Origin: Pseudomonadota bacterium
Lineage (GTDB): Bacteria > Pseudomonadota > Alphaproteobacteria > Rhizobiales > Xanthobacteraceae
NCBI GenBank assembly: GCA_018971625.1
Contig: JAGXAJ010000019.1
Coordinates: forward strand, 1 to 58,102
Length of the DNA stretch: 58,102 nucleotides
Direction: 5' to 3'
This document shows, in pieces, positions 32,555 through 42,100 of this stretch. Both the position numbers and the translations under genes were made by a program. How positions within the stretch are numbered: the stretch's first letter is position 1; each line of letters begins with the position of its first letter. Under the pieces are notes generated by a model that saw only the letters and a list, made by a program, of their open reading frames with translations, had not been told where the DNA came from and did not search any database.

Positions 32555-35095
32555 TTGAACGGCGCCACCCCCGATCCGACAGAGCCGGCGCGTGATCCCG
32601 ATGCCATTTCGAAGCTGCAGCTGACGCAGGCCCTGCAGCGGGCGAGGTACGCGATCGCGTGGGAGAGAAGCTGGCCGCATCTGGCGCGATTCCTGACCGT
32701 CGTCGGCTTGTTCCTGGTGGTGTCATGGGCCGGGCTGTGGCTGATGCTGCCGTCGGTCGCGCGCGCCGCAGGCCTTGGCCTGTTCGTGCTGCTGGCGCTG
32801 GCGGCCCTGTTTCCGCTATCGCGGTTTCGCTGGCCAAGCCGCGAAGAGAGCTTGAGCCGGCTCGATCGCGGCACCGGCATCCGGCATCGCCCGGCGACCA
32901 CGCTGACCGACACGCTGGCGACACAGGATCCGGTCGCTCGCGCGCTGTGGCTGGCCCAGCGCGAGCGTACGCTGGCGTCGATCAAACGTATTCGTGCCGG
33001 CCTGCCCTCGCCACGGCTGGCGCTGCACGATCCCTGGGCGCTGCGGGCATTGGTCGCGGTGCTATTGGTGGCGACCTATGTCGCGGCAGGCGGCGAGCGC
33101 ATGATGCGCACCGAAGCGGCGTTCGACTGGAACGGCGTGCTGTCGCCGGCCAATGTCAGGGTGGATGCCTGGGTGACGCCGCCGCTCTACACCAGCAAAC
33201 CCTCGATCATCCTGTCGGCCGCTAACAAGGACCCCGTCGGGCCGGGCAGTGCGGCCGCCACCGGACCGTTGCCGGTTCCGGCGGGCTCGACCCTGATCGT
33301 GCGTTCCAGCGGAGGCGCCCTCGACGTGGCGGTGTCCGGCAACCTGACGGAAGCCGTGCCGACCGAACAAGCGCCGCAAGGCACCCACGAGAAGCATTTC
33401 GTCATTGCCGGCGATGGCACCGCGCATGTCCGCGCGCCATCCGGCCAGCCGCAATGGAAGTTCAGCGCGATTGCCGACCATGCGCCAACCATCGCGCTCG
33501 CTAAGGATCCAGAACGTCAGGCGCGGGGTTCGCTGATGATGTCCTACAAGATCGAGGACGATTACGGCGTCACCGAAGCGCAGGCGCATTTCACCGCGCG
33601 TCCGGCCGAACGGCCGAAAGGGGCGATCGAACCGCGGCCGCTGTTTGATCCGCCGCAATTCTCGCTGGTGCTGCCGAATGCGCGGACCCGCAACGGCGTC
33701 GGCCAGACCGTCAAGGATCTCAGCGCGGATCCCTATGCGGGCGCTGACGTCACGCTGACCCTGACGGCAAAGGACGAGGCCGGCAATGAGGGCAGGAGCG
33801 AGCCGTTCAACATGCGGCTTCCGGAGCGGCTGTTCACCAAGCCGTTGGCGCGGGCGTTGATCGAGCAGCGTCGCATCCTGGCACTCGATGCCAATCAGAA
33901 CGACGAGGTCTTAGCCGCGCTCGATGCGCTGATGATCGCGCCGGAATTGTTCACGCCGCAGACCGGTCAGTATCTCGGCCTCTACAACGTCGCGCGGCAG
34001 CTTGAGGCTGCACATACCGATGACGCCTTGCGCGAGGTGGTGGCGAGCCTGTGGGCACTCGCCGTCACCATCGAGGACGGCAACATCACCGATGTCGACA
34101 AGGCCTTGCGCGCCGCCCAGGATGCGCTGAAGCAGGCGCTGGAGCGTGGCGCCAGCGACGACGAGATCAAGAAGCTCACCGAGGATCTGCGTGCGGCGCT
34201 GGACAATTTCGTGCGCCAGTTGACCGAGCAGTTTCGCAACAATCCGCAGGCGCTGGCGCGGCCACTCGATCCCAATACCAGAATCCTGCGCCAGCAGGAT
34301 CTCAACAACATGATCGAACGCATGGAGCGGCTGTCTCGCTCCGGCGACAAGGATGGCGCCAGGCAATTGCTCGAGCAACTCCAGGAGATGCTGGAAAACC
34401 TGCAGATGGCGCAGCCCGGCCAGTCCGGTAGCGAAGACATGGAGCGGGCGCTCAACGAACTCAACGACGTGATCCGCAAGCAACAGCAATTGCGCGACAA
34501 GACCTTCAAGCAGGGTCAGGATTCACGGCGCGACCGTATGCGCGGCAAGCACGACGACGACGATATGAGCGATCTGCAGCAGGACCAGCAGGGCTTGCAC
34601 GACCGGCTCAAGAAGCTGCAGCAGGAACTCGCCCGGCGCGGCATGACCCAAGGCCAGCAAGGCCAGCCGGGTGAGCAAAGCGAGGACGGCGATCAGCAGA
34701 ACGGCGACAACCTCGGCGATGCCGATACCGCGATGGGCGACGCTGACGGCAAGCTCGGCGAAAGAAATGCCGACGGCGCGGTGGATTCGCAGGGCAAGGC
34801 GCTGGATGCCCTGCGGAAGGGCCAGCAACAGCTCGCCGAACAGATGCAGCAGGGCGACGGCCAGGATGAGGGGGGCAACCGCATGGGGCGGCAGCAGAGC
34901 AGCGGCGATGCCACCGATCCGCTCGGCCGTCCGCTGCGCGGGCGCGAATACGATGACATGACGGTGAAGATTCCCGGCGAGATCGATGTGCAGCGGGCGC
35001 GCCGGATCCTGGAGGAACTGCGCCGCCGCCTCGCCGATCCGGCGCGGCCGCAGATCGAGCTCGATTACCTCGAACGGCTTCTGAAGGATTACTAA
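32555..35095 (+). CDS. TIGR02302/DUF4175-family large membrane protein
   Basis: 846 aa, TTG start with CGGAGAATTGA upstream. Two N-terminal membrane helices (FLTVVGLFLVVSWAGLWLML, GLGLFVLLALAALFPL) and a third near residue 170 precede a periplasmic beta-rich region, an unusual coiled, Gln/Asp-rich stretch (LQQDQQGLHDRLKKLQQELA, GQQGQPGEQSEDGDQQ) and a conserved C-terminus (TVKIPGEIDVQRARRILEEL, RRRLADP). It is the family found in most Rhizobiales. Function is unknown; an envelope role is inferred. Its stop overlaps the convergent response regulator by four bases. Confidence 0.9.
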   Translation: MNGATPDPTEPARDPDAISKLQLTQALQRARYAIAWERSWPHLARFLTVVGLFLVVSWAGLWLMLPSVARAAGLGLFVLLALAALFPLSRFRWPSREESLSRLDRGTGIRHRPATTLTDTLATQDPVARALWLAQRERTLASIKRIRAGLPSPRLALHDPWALRALVAVLLVATYVAAGGERMMRTEAAFDWNGVLSPANVRVDAWVTPPLYTSKPSIILSAANKDPVGPGSAAATGPLPVPAGSTLIVRSSGGALDVAVSGNLTEAVPTEQAPQGTHEKHFVIAGDGTAHVRAPSGQPQWKFSAIADHAPTIALAKDPERQARGSLMMSYKIEDDYGVTEAQAHFTARPAERPKGAIEPRPLFDPPQFSLVLPNARTRNGVGQTVKDLSADPYAGADVTLTLTAKDEAGNEGRSEPFNMRLPERLFTKPLARALIEQRRILALDANQNDEVLAALDALMIAPELFTPQTGQYLGLYNVARQLEAAHTDDALREVVASLWALAVTIEDGNITDVDKALRAAQDALKQALERGASDDEIKKLTEDLRAALDNFVRQLTEQFRNNPQALARPLDPNTRILRQQDLNNMIERMERLSRSGDKDGARQLLEQLQEMLENLQMAQPGQSGSEDMERALNELNDVIRKQQQLRDKTFKQGQDSRRDRMRGKHDDDDMSDLQQDQQGLHDRLKKLQQELARRGMTQGQQGQPGEQSEDGDQQNGDNLGDADTAMGDADGKLGERNADGAVDSQGKALDALRKGQQQLAEQMQQGDGQDEGGNRMGRQQSSGDATDPLGRPLRGREYDDMTVKIPGEIDVQRARRILEELRRRLADPARPQIELDYLERLLKDY

Positions 35096-35478
35096 AACGC
35101 TACCTTGTTTCGCGCCGCCAGCGCGTCGGCCACCGCGGTACGAATATCTGCCACCGAAAACGGCTTGGTGACGACATCATGCACGATGGCATTGAGGCCC
35201 GAGGCGCGTTCGCGCTGGTCGGCGAAGCCTGTCATCAGCAGGATCGTCAGTTCCGGAAAATCCCGCGCGGCGGTCAGCGCCAGCGCGATCCCGTCCATCA
35301 CGGGCATCTGGATGTCGGTGAGCAGGAGATCGAATGCGCCGGCCTCGCTGGTCAGGATCTCGAGCGCCTCGGCGCCGTCTTGCGCGGTGACGGTTGAGTG
35401 GCCATCCATCGCGATGGCGCGCGCCACCAGGCTTCGCATCGAGTCTTCGTCATCGGCGATCAGCACGCGCGGCATCAT
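35092..35478 (-). CDS. Receiver-only response regulator
   Basis: 128 aa, a stand-alone CheY-like domain: RVLIADDEDSMRSLVARAIA with the acidic pair, FDLLLTDIQMPVMDGIALAL with phospho-Asp in LTDIQMP, LLMTGF, and DVVTKPFSVADIRTAVADAL with the Lys. No output domain. The position beside TIGR02302 recalls the CpdR proteolysis adaptor seen in Alphaproteobacteria, but the C-terminus differs, so I do not name it cpdR. A tandem repeat lies just upstream. Confidence 0.88.
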   Translation of the reverse strand: MMPRVLIADDEDSMRSLVARAIAMDGHSTVTAQDGAEALEILTSEAGAFDLLLTDIQMPVMDGIALALTAARDFPELTILLMTGFADQRERASGLNAIVHDVVTKPFSVADIRTAVADALAARNKVAF

Positions 35479-35486
35479 AACACCGT

Positions 35487-35531
35487 GTTGTCCAAGAATC
35501 CGTTGTCCAAGAATCCGTTGTTCAAGAGCCG
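35487..35531. repeat. 15-nt tandem repeat upstream of the response regulator
   Basis: GTTGTCCAAGAATCC occurs exactly at 35487-35501 and 35502-35516, with a third degenerate unit at 35517-35531. It starts nine bases upstream of the response regulator's start (leftward gene), where promoter or leader elements should be. Confidence 0.6.
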
Positions 35532-35560
35532 GCTGTCCTAGCGGGATTGCGTTGTCGCAT

Positions 35561-36454
35561 TCATGTGCTTCCGCCGGCGATATCCCTTTTGTTGAAGAAG
35601 CGTACGTCGATATTGCGCCCTTCCGGTGGCGGCGACGCCAGCCGCGACTTGAACCAGGCGCGCTCGCCGGGCTTCAGCACCGCTTGTTCCAGCACCGCGT
35701 TCCAGGCGTAGACCTCCGCGCCCTGTTCGTCGCGCACGCTGAAGCGCAGCCGCGGCAGTTCCACGGGCCTCGCTGTTTCGCTGACGATCAGCCCTTCGAC
35801 CACCAGCACCGGCTTGCCTTCCACGGTCTCTCGCGTGATCTTGACGTCCTTGAACATCAGCCCGCGCAGATTCACTTCGAGGCCGATCATCTTGTAGAAT
35901 GCCGCCGTCTGCGGCATCAACCGCACCACGTCGCCGCGCCAGATCAGCAACGCCAGCACCAGTGCGCCCATCGCGGCGCAGGCTGCCGGCAGTGCTGCGA
36001 AAGGCAGGCCGGGCGGCGATTTGCCGGACGGCCGGCGCAGCGCTCCTTGCTTTGCGGCCTTCGGCATGAAGCTGAAAACATTACGGAGCCGTGACAACCA
36101 TGGCGACCGCGCTTGATTGAGTTCGTCCTCCTGGTCGGGCGCAGCCGACTGCCAATCCACTTGGGCTTCGCCTTCGGCCGGCCAGTCGGCGGATATCGAG
36201 GGGCTGTCGACGACGGGCGTGTTCTGCGCCTCACCGGTGCCTTCGGCTGCCATACGCTCCCATTCGTCCGCCGCATCGTCCTGGCTGCTGGCCGACGCCG
36301 TTACGGGCGTCGCGGCCGCGATCTCGACAACGTCCTCTGGTCGCGCCAGCCAGATCTCCTTGCAGCGGGAACAGCGAACGCTGCGCCCGGATCCGCCCAA
36401 GGTAGCCAAATCAATGGCATAGGACGTTGTACAATGAGGGCAAACGATGTGCAT
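35561..36454 (-). CDS. Zinc-ribbon DUF3426 membrane protein
   Basis: 297 aa from the ATG at 36454. The N-terminal MJ0042-type zinc ribbon (MHIVCPHCTTSYAIDLATLG, then VRCSRCKEIWLA) has two CxxC pairs. A long acidic linker, one membrane helix (FAALPAACAAMGALVLALLI) and a C-terminal DUF3426 domain (VVEGLIVSETARPVELPRLR, YAWNAVLEQAVLKPGERAWF) follow. The topology suggests a cytoplasmic zinc finger with a periplasmic beta domain. Function is unknown. It is divergent from ftsE. Confidence 0.9.
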   Translation of the reverse strand: MHIVCPHCTTSYAIDLATLGGSGRSVRCSRCKEIWLARPEDVVEIAAATPVTASASSQDDAADEWERMAAEGTGEAQNTPVVDSPSISADWPAEGEAQVDWQSAAPDQEDELNQARSPWLSRLRNVFSFMPKAAKQGALRRPSGKSPPGLPFAALPAACAAMGALVLALLIWRGDVVRLMPQTAAFYKMIGLEVNLRGLMFKDVKITRETVEGKPVLVVEGLIVSETARPVELPRLRFSVRDEQGAEVYAWNAVLEQAVLKPGERAWFKSRLASPPPEGRNIDVRFFNKRDIAGGST

Positions 36455-36785
36455 GGAGCCAATCTTCACAATGATAACCAGTGCCGCCGATTTGAAGTTT
36501 CTACATACTTGCCGCCAGCGTGTTAGGAATTTCAAAATCGAAAAGCGGCACTGAGACAGTTAAGCTTGCTGGTGCCCCTTTGCTTACGAAGTTCGCGTCG
36601 GAGGGGCCGCGCGGGTTCGCGAACTTCGGAAACGGGGTACCGGTGAGGCGATGCTACAAGGCGACCGTTAACGAATCGGAAACCATAACCGAAGCACAAG
36701 CGCCTTGTGCGGTTCGCTGCCTGCAAGCGGCTGCCTGCCTTCGGTTCCGCCTTTACGTCCTTGGCCATATCGAACGGAGCTGAGC

Positions 36786-37445
36786 TTGGTTCGGTTCGAA
36801 AATGTCGGATTGCGCTACGGGCTCGGCCCGGAGATTTTGCGCGACCTCAGTTTCGTGATTCCCGCACATTCCTTCCAGTTCCTGACCGGGCCGTCCGGCG
36901 CCGGCAAGACCTCGCTGTTGCGGCTGTTGTTCCTCTCGCTGCGGCCGACCCGGGGCCTCGTCAACCTGTTCGGCCATGACGTTTCGCTGCTCGGCAAGGA
37001 CGAGATCGCCAGTCTGCGCAAGCGGATCGGGATCGTGCTGCAGGACTTTCGCCTGCTCGATCACATGACCACATACGAAAACGTGGCGCTGCCGTTTCGG
37101 GTACTGGGCCGCGAGGAGTCGACCTACCGGCGAGAGGTCATCGACCTCCTGAAATGGGTCGGCCTCGGCGAGCGTATGGATGCGCTGCCGCCGATCCTGT
37201 CGGGTGGTGAAAAGCAGCGCGCGGCTATCGCGCGCGCGGTGATTTCGCGGCCGCATCTCTTGCTGGCGGACGAGCCCACTGGCAATGTCGATCCGACCCT
37301 GGGACGGCGTCTGCTGCGGCTCTTCATCGAGCTGAACAAATCGGGCACCGCGGTGATCATCGCGACCCATGACATCGCGCTGATGGACCAGTACGAGGCG
37401 CGGCGCTTCGTGTTGCACGAGGGACGGCTGCATATCTATGAGTAG
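36786..37445 (+). CDS. ftsE: Cell division ATP-binding protein FtsE
   Basis: 219 aa from a TTG at 36786, after AACGGAG. It is the ABC ATPase that with FtsX regulates septal peptidoglycan hydrolases. Seen: VRFENVGLRYGLGPEILRDL, Walker A GPSGAGKTSLLRLL, Q-loop RIGIVLQDFRLLDHMTTYEN, signature ILSGGEKQRAAIARAVISRP and Walker B LLLADEPTGNVDPTLG. The upstream open frame is read-through. ftsX overlaps by eight bases. Confidence 0.95.
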   Translation: MVRFENVGLRYGLGPEILRDLSFVIPAHSFQFLTGPSGAGKTSLLRLLFLSLRPTRGLVNLFGHDVSLLGKDEIASLRKRIGIVLQDFRLLDHMTTYENVALPFRVLGREESTYRREVIDLLKWVGLGERMDALPPILSGGEKQRAAIARAVISRPHLLLADEPTGNVDPTLGRRLLRLFIELNKSGTAVIIATHDIALMDQYEARRFVLHEGRLHIYE

Positions 37446-38412
37446 GCTCGCTGACGAACACGGACCGCTGATGGATCTCGGGCAGCATGAACGCCCGCAG
37501 GTGCCAGCGCGCGCACGCAACCTGTCGCCGATCGTGCCGCGGGCCTCGATCGCCGGCCGCGCGCTGGTCGCGGTGGTCGCGATCATGACCTTCCTCGCGT
37601 CGATCACGACCGGCACGGTGCTTTTGGTCAGCGCATCAGCGGCGGAATGGCAGTCGGATGTAGCGAGCGAAATCACCATCCAGGTGCGGCCAGCCGCCGG
37701 CCGCGACCTCGACCGCGACTCGACGGCAGCGGCGGATGCGACCCGCGGCCAGCCCGGCATCCTTGACGTCAGGCCGTTCACGAAGGACGAATCCGCGAAA
37801 TTGCTGGAGCCCTGGCTCGGCAGCGGCCTTTCGCTGGATGAACTGCCGGTGCCGCGCGTCATCGTGGCGCGGGTCCAGCCGGGCAGCACGCTCGACCTTA
37901 CAGGGTTGCGCAGCCGGGTGACGCAGGTGGCGCCGACCGCGAGCGTCGACGATCACCGCGCCTGGATCGAGCGGATGCGGTCGATGACCGGCGCCACGGT
38001 GTTTGCGGGGATCGGCATCCTCGCGCTGGTGATCGTCGCGACTATCATCTCGGTGTCGTTTGCGACCCGTGGCGCGATGGCGGCCAACCGCCCGATCGTC
38101 GAGGTGCTCCACTTCGTCGGCGCGGGCGACCGATATATCGCCAACCGATTCCTGCGGCATTTCCTGCGGCTCGGCCTCGAAGGCGGGGTGATCGGCGGCG
38201 GTATGGCGATGCTGGCGTTCGGATTCTCCGAATCGATCGCCGGCTGGTTCTCGGGGACTCCGGTCGGCGATCAGTTCGCGGCCCTGCTGGGAACGTTTTC
38301 GCTGCGGCCGTCCGGCTATCTGGCGCTGGCGGCACAGACGGTGTTGATCGCGGCAATCACCGCCTGGGCCTCGCGGCGAACGCTATTTGCCACGCTCGAC
38401 GATATTGATTGA
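37438..38412 (+). CDS. ftsX: Cell division protein FtsX
   Basis: 324 aa, inner-membrane partner of FtsE. A cytoplasmic N-tail, a membrane helix (GRALVAVVAIMTFLASITTG), a periplasmic ECD (WQSDVASEITIQVRP, RPFTKDESAKLLEPWLGSGL) and three C-terminal helices (GATVFAGIGILALVIVATII) make up the FtsX pattern. RPIVEVLHFVGAGDRYIANR is the conserved cytoplasmic loop. It overlaps ftsE by eight bases. It is followed by a YdcF-family gene and plsC, an order seen in relatives. Confidence 0.93.
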   Translation: MSRLADEHGPLMDLGQHERPQVPARARNLSPIVPRASIAGRALVAVVAIMTFLASITTGTVLLVSASAAEWQSDVASEITIQVRPAAGRDLDRDSTAAADATRGQPGILDVRPFTKDESAKLLEPWLGSGLSLDELPVPRVIVARVQPGSTLDLTGLRSRVTQVAPTASVDDHRAWIERMRSMTGATVFAGIGILALVIVATIISVSFATRGAMAANRPIVEVLHFVGAGDRYIANRFLRHFLRLGLEGGVIGGGMAMLAFGFSESIAGWFSGTPVGDQFAALLGTFSLRPSGYLALAAQTVLIAAITAWASRRTLFATLDDID

Positions 38413-38573
38413 TGGCGCGGACTGGGACAGGCGAACGCGAGGGACTCCATTTCGCCTGAAAACGTTCTAGTGTGGCGAGGACGGCCGGGGTTGCGACGGC
38501 GCGCCAGGCGCGTTTTGGTTTCGCTGCGCCGGACGATTACGGCAAGATCGCAGGGGAAGGCGGCTCGCATCGC

Positions 38574-39284
38574 ATGAGTTCACAGCCCGACGATAGCGCG
38601 ATCAGGGCGCCAGCTGCCGCCCGCCGCGGCTTGCTGGGCACCGCCATCGTTGCGGTGCTGGCGATAGCCTTTGTCGGCGCCGCGATTGGTTTTGTCGGCT
38701 TTCTCTCGCAGTTGCGCGGCGCCGAAACCAAACCGGCCCGGCACGCCGACGGCATCGTGGTTCTCACGGGCGGCTCCTCGCGCGTTTCCGATGCCCTTGA
38801 ATTGCTCGCAGGGGGGTACGGCAGGCGGCTATTGATTTCCGGCGTGCATCCGACCAACGGCGTCAGCGACATCTCCCGTTCGCTGCCCGATAACCAGTCG
38901 CTGCTTGGCTGTTGCGTCGATCTCGATCGCTCCGCCGTCAACACCCGCAGCAACGCGGCGGAAACCCGGCGCTGGGTGCATGAACGTGGATTCAAATCGC
39001 TGATCGTGGTGACATCGAATTATCACATGCCGCGCGCCATCGCCGAAATGTCGCACGCGATGCCCGATATTGCGTTGATTCCGTTCGCGGTGGTTGGCGA
39101 TAAGTGGCGCGACGAGCCGTGGTGGACCAGCGGAACGACGCTGCGGTTGTTGCTGTCGGAATACGTCAAATACGTTGCCGTCGAAATGCGGGTGCGGCTG
39201 GCAGATGCCGGCCTCGATCTGGCGCCCGAGGTTTCGGATCTGCCGGCCGGCCCCCGCAGGCCGGCGACGGCACAGGCAAACTGA
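38574..39284 (+). CDS. YdcF/DUF218-family membrane protein
   Basis: 236 aa from the ATG at 38574. One N-terminal helix (GLLGTAIVAVLAIAFVGAAI) anchors a DUF218 domain: DGIVVLTGGSSRVSDALELL, YGRRLLISGVHPTNGVSDIS, AAETRRWVHERGFKSLIVVT and SNYHMPRAIAEMSHAMPDIA. The family includes ElyC (undecaprenol-linked envelope functions) and SanA. A role in envelope precursor metabolism is inferred. Placed between ftsX and plsC, consistent with an envelope operon. Confidence 0.9.
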   Translation: MSSQPDDSAIRAPAAARRGLLGTAIVAVLAIAFVGAAIGFVGFLSQLRGAETKPARHADGIVVLTGGSSRVSDALELLAGGYGRRLLISGVHPTNGVSDISRSLPDNQSLLGCCVDLDRSAVNTRSNAAETRRWVHERGFKSLIVVTSNYHMPRAIAEMSHAMPDIALIPFAVVGDKWRDEPWWTSGTTLRLLLSEYVKYVAVEMRVRLADAGLDLAPEVSDLPAGPRRPATAQAN

Positions 39285-39295
39285 TCGGGATTGCG

Positions 39296-40075
39296 ATGGT
39301 TGCGATTTTCCTGCGTTCGCTCGTGTACAATCTGCTGTTCTACCTGCTGCTCGTCTGCTGGATACTCATCGCTATCCCGACTTTCCTGATGCCGGCTCGG
39401 GCCCTTCTCAATGTCGGCAAATACTGGGCGCGCAGCAGCATCTGGCTGATGCGGGTGGTCTGCAACACAAGGGTGGAATATCGCGGGCTGGAAAAAATCC
39501 CGTCCGGCCCGCTGATCGTCGCATCGAAACATCAATCGATGTGGGAAACCTTCGCACTGCTGCAATTTTTCGAACAGCCGCTATTCATCGTCAAGCGCGA
39601 GCTGATGTGGCTTCCCTTCTTCGGCTGGTACCTGCAGAAGTTGAACATGGTCGAGGTCGATCGCACGGCCGGCGCGCGAGCGCTGTTTGCGATGGCGCGA
39701 CGCGCCGGCGAGGCGGTCCGGCGCGGCCGTCAGCTCGTGATCTTTCCGGAGGGCACGCGGCGTCCCGTGGATGCGCCGCCGGATTACAAGAGCGGAATCG
39801 CGCAGATCTATGTCGATTGCGGCGTGCCTTGCCTGCCGGTCGCGCTCAATTCCGGGCTGTTCTGGCCGCGCCGCACCTTCATGCGCTATCCCGGTACGTT
39901 GGTCGTCGAATTTCTCGATCCGCTGCCGCCTGGCCTGGCTCGCCGCGAATTCATCGCCCGCGTCTCCACCTTGATCGAGGACGCGACCGGGCCGCTGGTC
40001 GAAGCTGCACGGCAGGAGCAGGCCCGGTTGTTCGGCCGGGTGCCGAATTCAGCGCCGGCAAAGGGGAAAGCATAA
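39296..40075 (+). CDS. plsC: 1-acylglycerol-3-phosphate O-acyltransferase
   Basis: 259 aa from the ATG at 39296. It acylates lysophosphatidate to phosphatidate at the inner membrane. An N-terminal helix (LVYNLLFYLLLVCWILIAIP), the acyltransferase block ASKHQSMWETFALLQFF (HQSMWE in place of HX4D) and LVIFPEGTRRPVDAPPDYKS match the alphaproteobacterial PlsC branch. A TTG five bases upstream is an alternative start. It is the last gene of the ftsEX-ydcF-plsC cluster. Confidence 0.92.
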   Translation: MVAIFLRSLVYNLLFYLLLVCWILIAIPTFLMPARALLNVGKYWARSSIWLMRVVCNTRVEYRGLEKIPSGPLIVASKHQSMWETFALLQFFEQPLFIVKRELMWLPFFGWYLQKLNMVEVDRTAGARALFAMARRAGEAVRRGRQLVIFPEGTRRPVDAPPDYKSGIAQIYVDCGVPCLPVALNSGLFWPRRTFMRYPGTLVVEFLDPLPPGLARREFIARVSTLIEDATGPLVEAARQEQARLFGRVPNSAPAKGKA

Positions 40076-40094
40076 CGGGCGTTCACGGCCCGGA

Positions 40095-40673
40095 TCACCG
40101 ATGCGACGATGGGCCGTCATGTAGCATCTGCGCGAGTCGATGGAGCGGGAGATCGCGAAAGCCTGCCGCCTCGATCGCGCCGACGGTCGAAAGAACATAG
40201 TCGCGGTTGTTACCGGACTGGCCGTGACCTTGCTGCACATGACGCAATTGCTCGGCGAGCGACAACCGGCCGGCATATTGCACATGGCCACGATCGACGA
40301 CGTAAGTGAGCGCACTGACGCGCCGCCGCGGCTCGTTCTCCAGCCATACCGAACGCCTCACTTCGCGGTAGACCGAAGTGACCTGCTCGCGCTCGCGCAA
40401 ATAGTTCACGGTAGCGGCGTGGTGTTCCTCGGCGACCTTGAATGCAACGCCGCGGCAGGCGCCGCCGCGATCGAGCCCGAGCACCAGCCCGGGTCTTTCC
40501 GATGTTCCGCGGTGCACGAAGGAATAGACGCAGAGCGCGCGATGCTCGCCGATCAGCCGTGCCGGCACCCGCTCGACAAATTCGAACCCCGGACGCCACA
40601 TCAGCGAACCATAGCCGAACACCCACAGGTCGCCTGTACTTTGTTCCGCTTCGGTTGCGATCCTGGCTGACAT
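40095..40673 (-). CDS. Gamma-glutamylcyclotransferase (ChaC family)
   Basis: 192 aa from the ATG at 40673. WVFGYGSLMWRPGFEF is the YGSL substrate-binding loop; NYLREREQVTSVYREVRRSV holds the catalytic Glu. ChaC enzymes degrade glutathione to 5-oxoproline and Cys-Gly in the cytoplasm. LGLDRGGACRGVAFKVAEEH and QSGNNRDYVLSTVGAIEAAG complete the family pattern. It converges with plsC with a 19-bp gap and diverges from the DUF2125 gene. Confidence 0.92.
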   Translation of the reverse strand: MSARIATEAEQSTGDLWVFGYGSLMWRPGFEFVERVPARLIGEHRALCVYSFVHRGTSERPGLVLGLDRGGACRGVAFKVAEEHHAATVNYLREREQVTSVYREVRRSVWLENEPRRRVSALTYVVDRGHVQYAGRLSLAEQLRHVQQGHGQSGNNRDYVLSTVGAIEAAGFRDLPLHRLAQMLHDGPSSHR

Positions 40674-40811
40674 GACGCCGACGGCTACCAGAATCTCGCC
40701 TTGTGTCAAAATGCGCCAAATAGCTCGAAACCGCGTTAACCTGATTGTGGCCAGCAGCCATCGCTTAGCGACCATCGCTTAATTGACAAAATTACTCGCC
40801 AAAGGACAGCC

Positions 40812-42005
40812 ATGCCCGATATGACTCACGTGCCGCGGCCGCGCCCGCTTTGGCAGCTTTTCTTCATGCCCGGCCTGCTCCTGATCGCCGCCGCGGCGTG
40901 GAGCGTGTTCTGGTTCTATTCCGCCTCCAAGGTCGACATGACCGCTGACGCCTGGCGCGCGCGGGAAGCACAATCAGGCCGGATCTACGATTGCGCCAAG
41001 CGTTCGGTCGCGGGCTATCCGTTCCGGCTGGAAGTGCTCTGCGACGGCGCGCGCGTGTCACTGGTATCGCAGACCGCAGGACAGGCGACGCAGGCGCCGA
41101 TCACCGCCAAGCTCGGCAAGATTCTGGTGATGGCGCAGGTTTACGATCCGAAATTGTTGATCGCGGAATTCACCGCACCGGCAACGATTTTCGATCCCAA
41201 CAACGCCACCTCGATGGTCGTGAACTGGCGCACTGCGCGCAGCAGCATCATTGGACTTCCGGGCATTCCGCAACGGGTCTCGCTGGTGTTCGACGATCCT
41301 GCGCTCGATCGCGTCAAGGGATCGCTGCAGACGCCGTTGCTGCGCGCCAAACACATCGAATTGCACGGCCGGATTTCCCCTGGCTCGACCTCGGATCATC
41401 CGGCGATCGACACCGCTCTGGAGGTCGAAGGGGGTAGCATCCAGGAAATTCATCCCTTGCTGGCGCAGCCGTTTGACGCCGGAGTGCAGGTCAAGCTCAC
41501 CGGCTTGAAGGATTATGCGCCAAAACCGTGGCCGCAGCGGTTTCGTGAAATCCAGGCGGCCGGCGGCCATGCCGAGATCGTGAAATCACGAATTCAGCAG
41601 GGGGATCTGGTCGCGGTCGCCACCGGCACGCTCGGCCTGACTCCGGAAGGTCGCCTCGACGGCGAATTGCAGATGACGGTTGCCGGAATCGAGAAGGTGA
41701 TCCCCGCGCTCGGCCTTGAGAACATGCTCGACGAGGGCGTGCCGCAGGCAACCCTCGACCGCGTCGCGCCGGGCGTCAAAACCCAGGATGTCCGAAACCT
41801 GCTCGGTGCGCTCGACCATGCCATTCCCGGTCTCGGCAACGCGGTGAAGCAGAACGCCGGTGTCGCCGCTACCGCCGGCATCAATGCCCTCGGCAAGGAA
41901 GCCGAACTGGAGGGCAAGCCGGCCCGCGCATTCCCGCTGCGCTTTGTCGATGGAACGGTATTCCTTGGACCGATCAAGGTGGCGCAGATCCCGCCGCTGT
42001 TTTGA
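40812..42005 (+). CDS. DUF2125-domain envelope protein
   Basis: 397 aa. An N-terminal signal anchor (LFFMPGLLLIAAAAWSVFWF) is followed by the DUF2125 repeat-rich region (AQSGRIYDCAKRSVAGYPFR and LEVLCDG, then ALDRVKGSLQTPLLRAKHIE, GELQMTVAGIEKVIPALGLE). A conserved Cys pair (YDCAK, LCDG) may form a disulfide. Family members are widespread in Alphaproteobacteria and of unknown function. It is divergent from chaC, monocistronic. Confidence 0.9.
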   Translation: MPDMTHVPRPRPLWQLFFMPGLLLIAAAAWSVFWFYSASKVDMTADAWRAREAQSGRIYDCAKRSVAGYPFRLEVLCDGARVSLVSQTAGQATQAPITAKLGKILVMAQVYDPKLLIAEFTAPATIFDPNNATSMVVNWRTARSSIIGLPGIPQRVSLVFDDPALDRVKGSLQTPLLRAKHIELHGRISPGSTSDHPAIDTALEVEGGSIQEIHPLLAQPFDAGVQVKLTGLKDYAPKPWPQRFREIQAAGGHAEIVKSRIQQGDLVAVATGTLGLTPEGRLDGELQMTVAGIEKVIPALGLENMLDEGVPQATLDRVAPGVKTQDVRNLLGALDHAIPGLGNAVKQNAGVAATAGINALGKEAELEGKPARAFPLRFVDGTVFLGPIKVAQIPPLF

Positions 42006-42100
42006 GACGGCGCGATTTCAGGGCTCGATCACAGGTCGGCTCGTGACGCTGTGTTGATCGCGGAAGGTGATCGTTACAGCCGCGGCTTGAGCGCCGAACT

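Noticed and set aside
35092..35478. Naming the response regulator cpdR
   Set aside because: Its position is suggestive but the C-terminal half differs from the CpdR proteins I recall, so only receiver-only regulator is claimed.
35487..35531. The 15-nt tandem repeat as a transcription factor array
   Set aside because: Only two exact units, within nine bases of the response regulator's start; replication slippage is a sufficient explanation.
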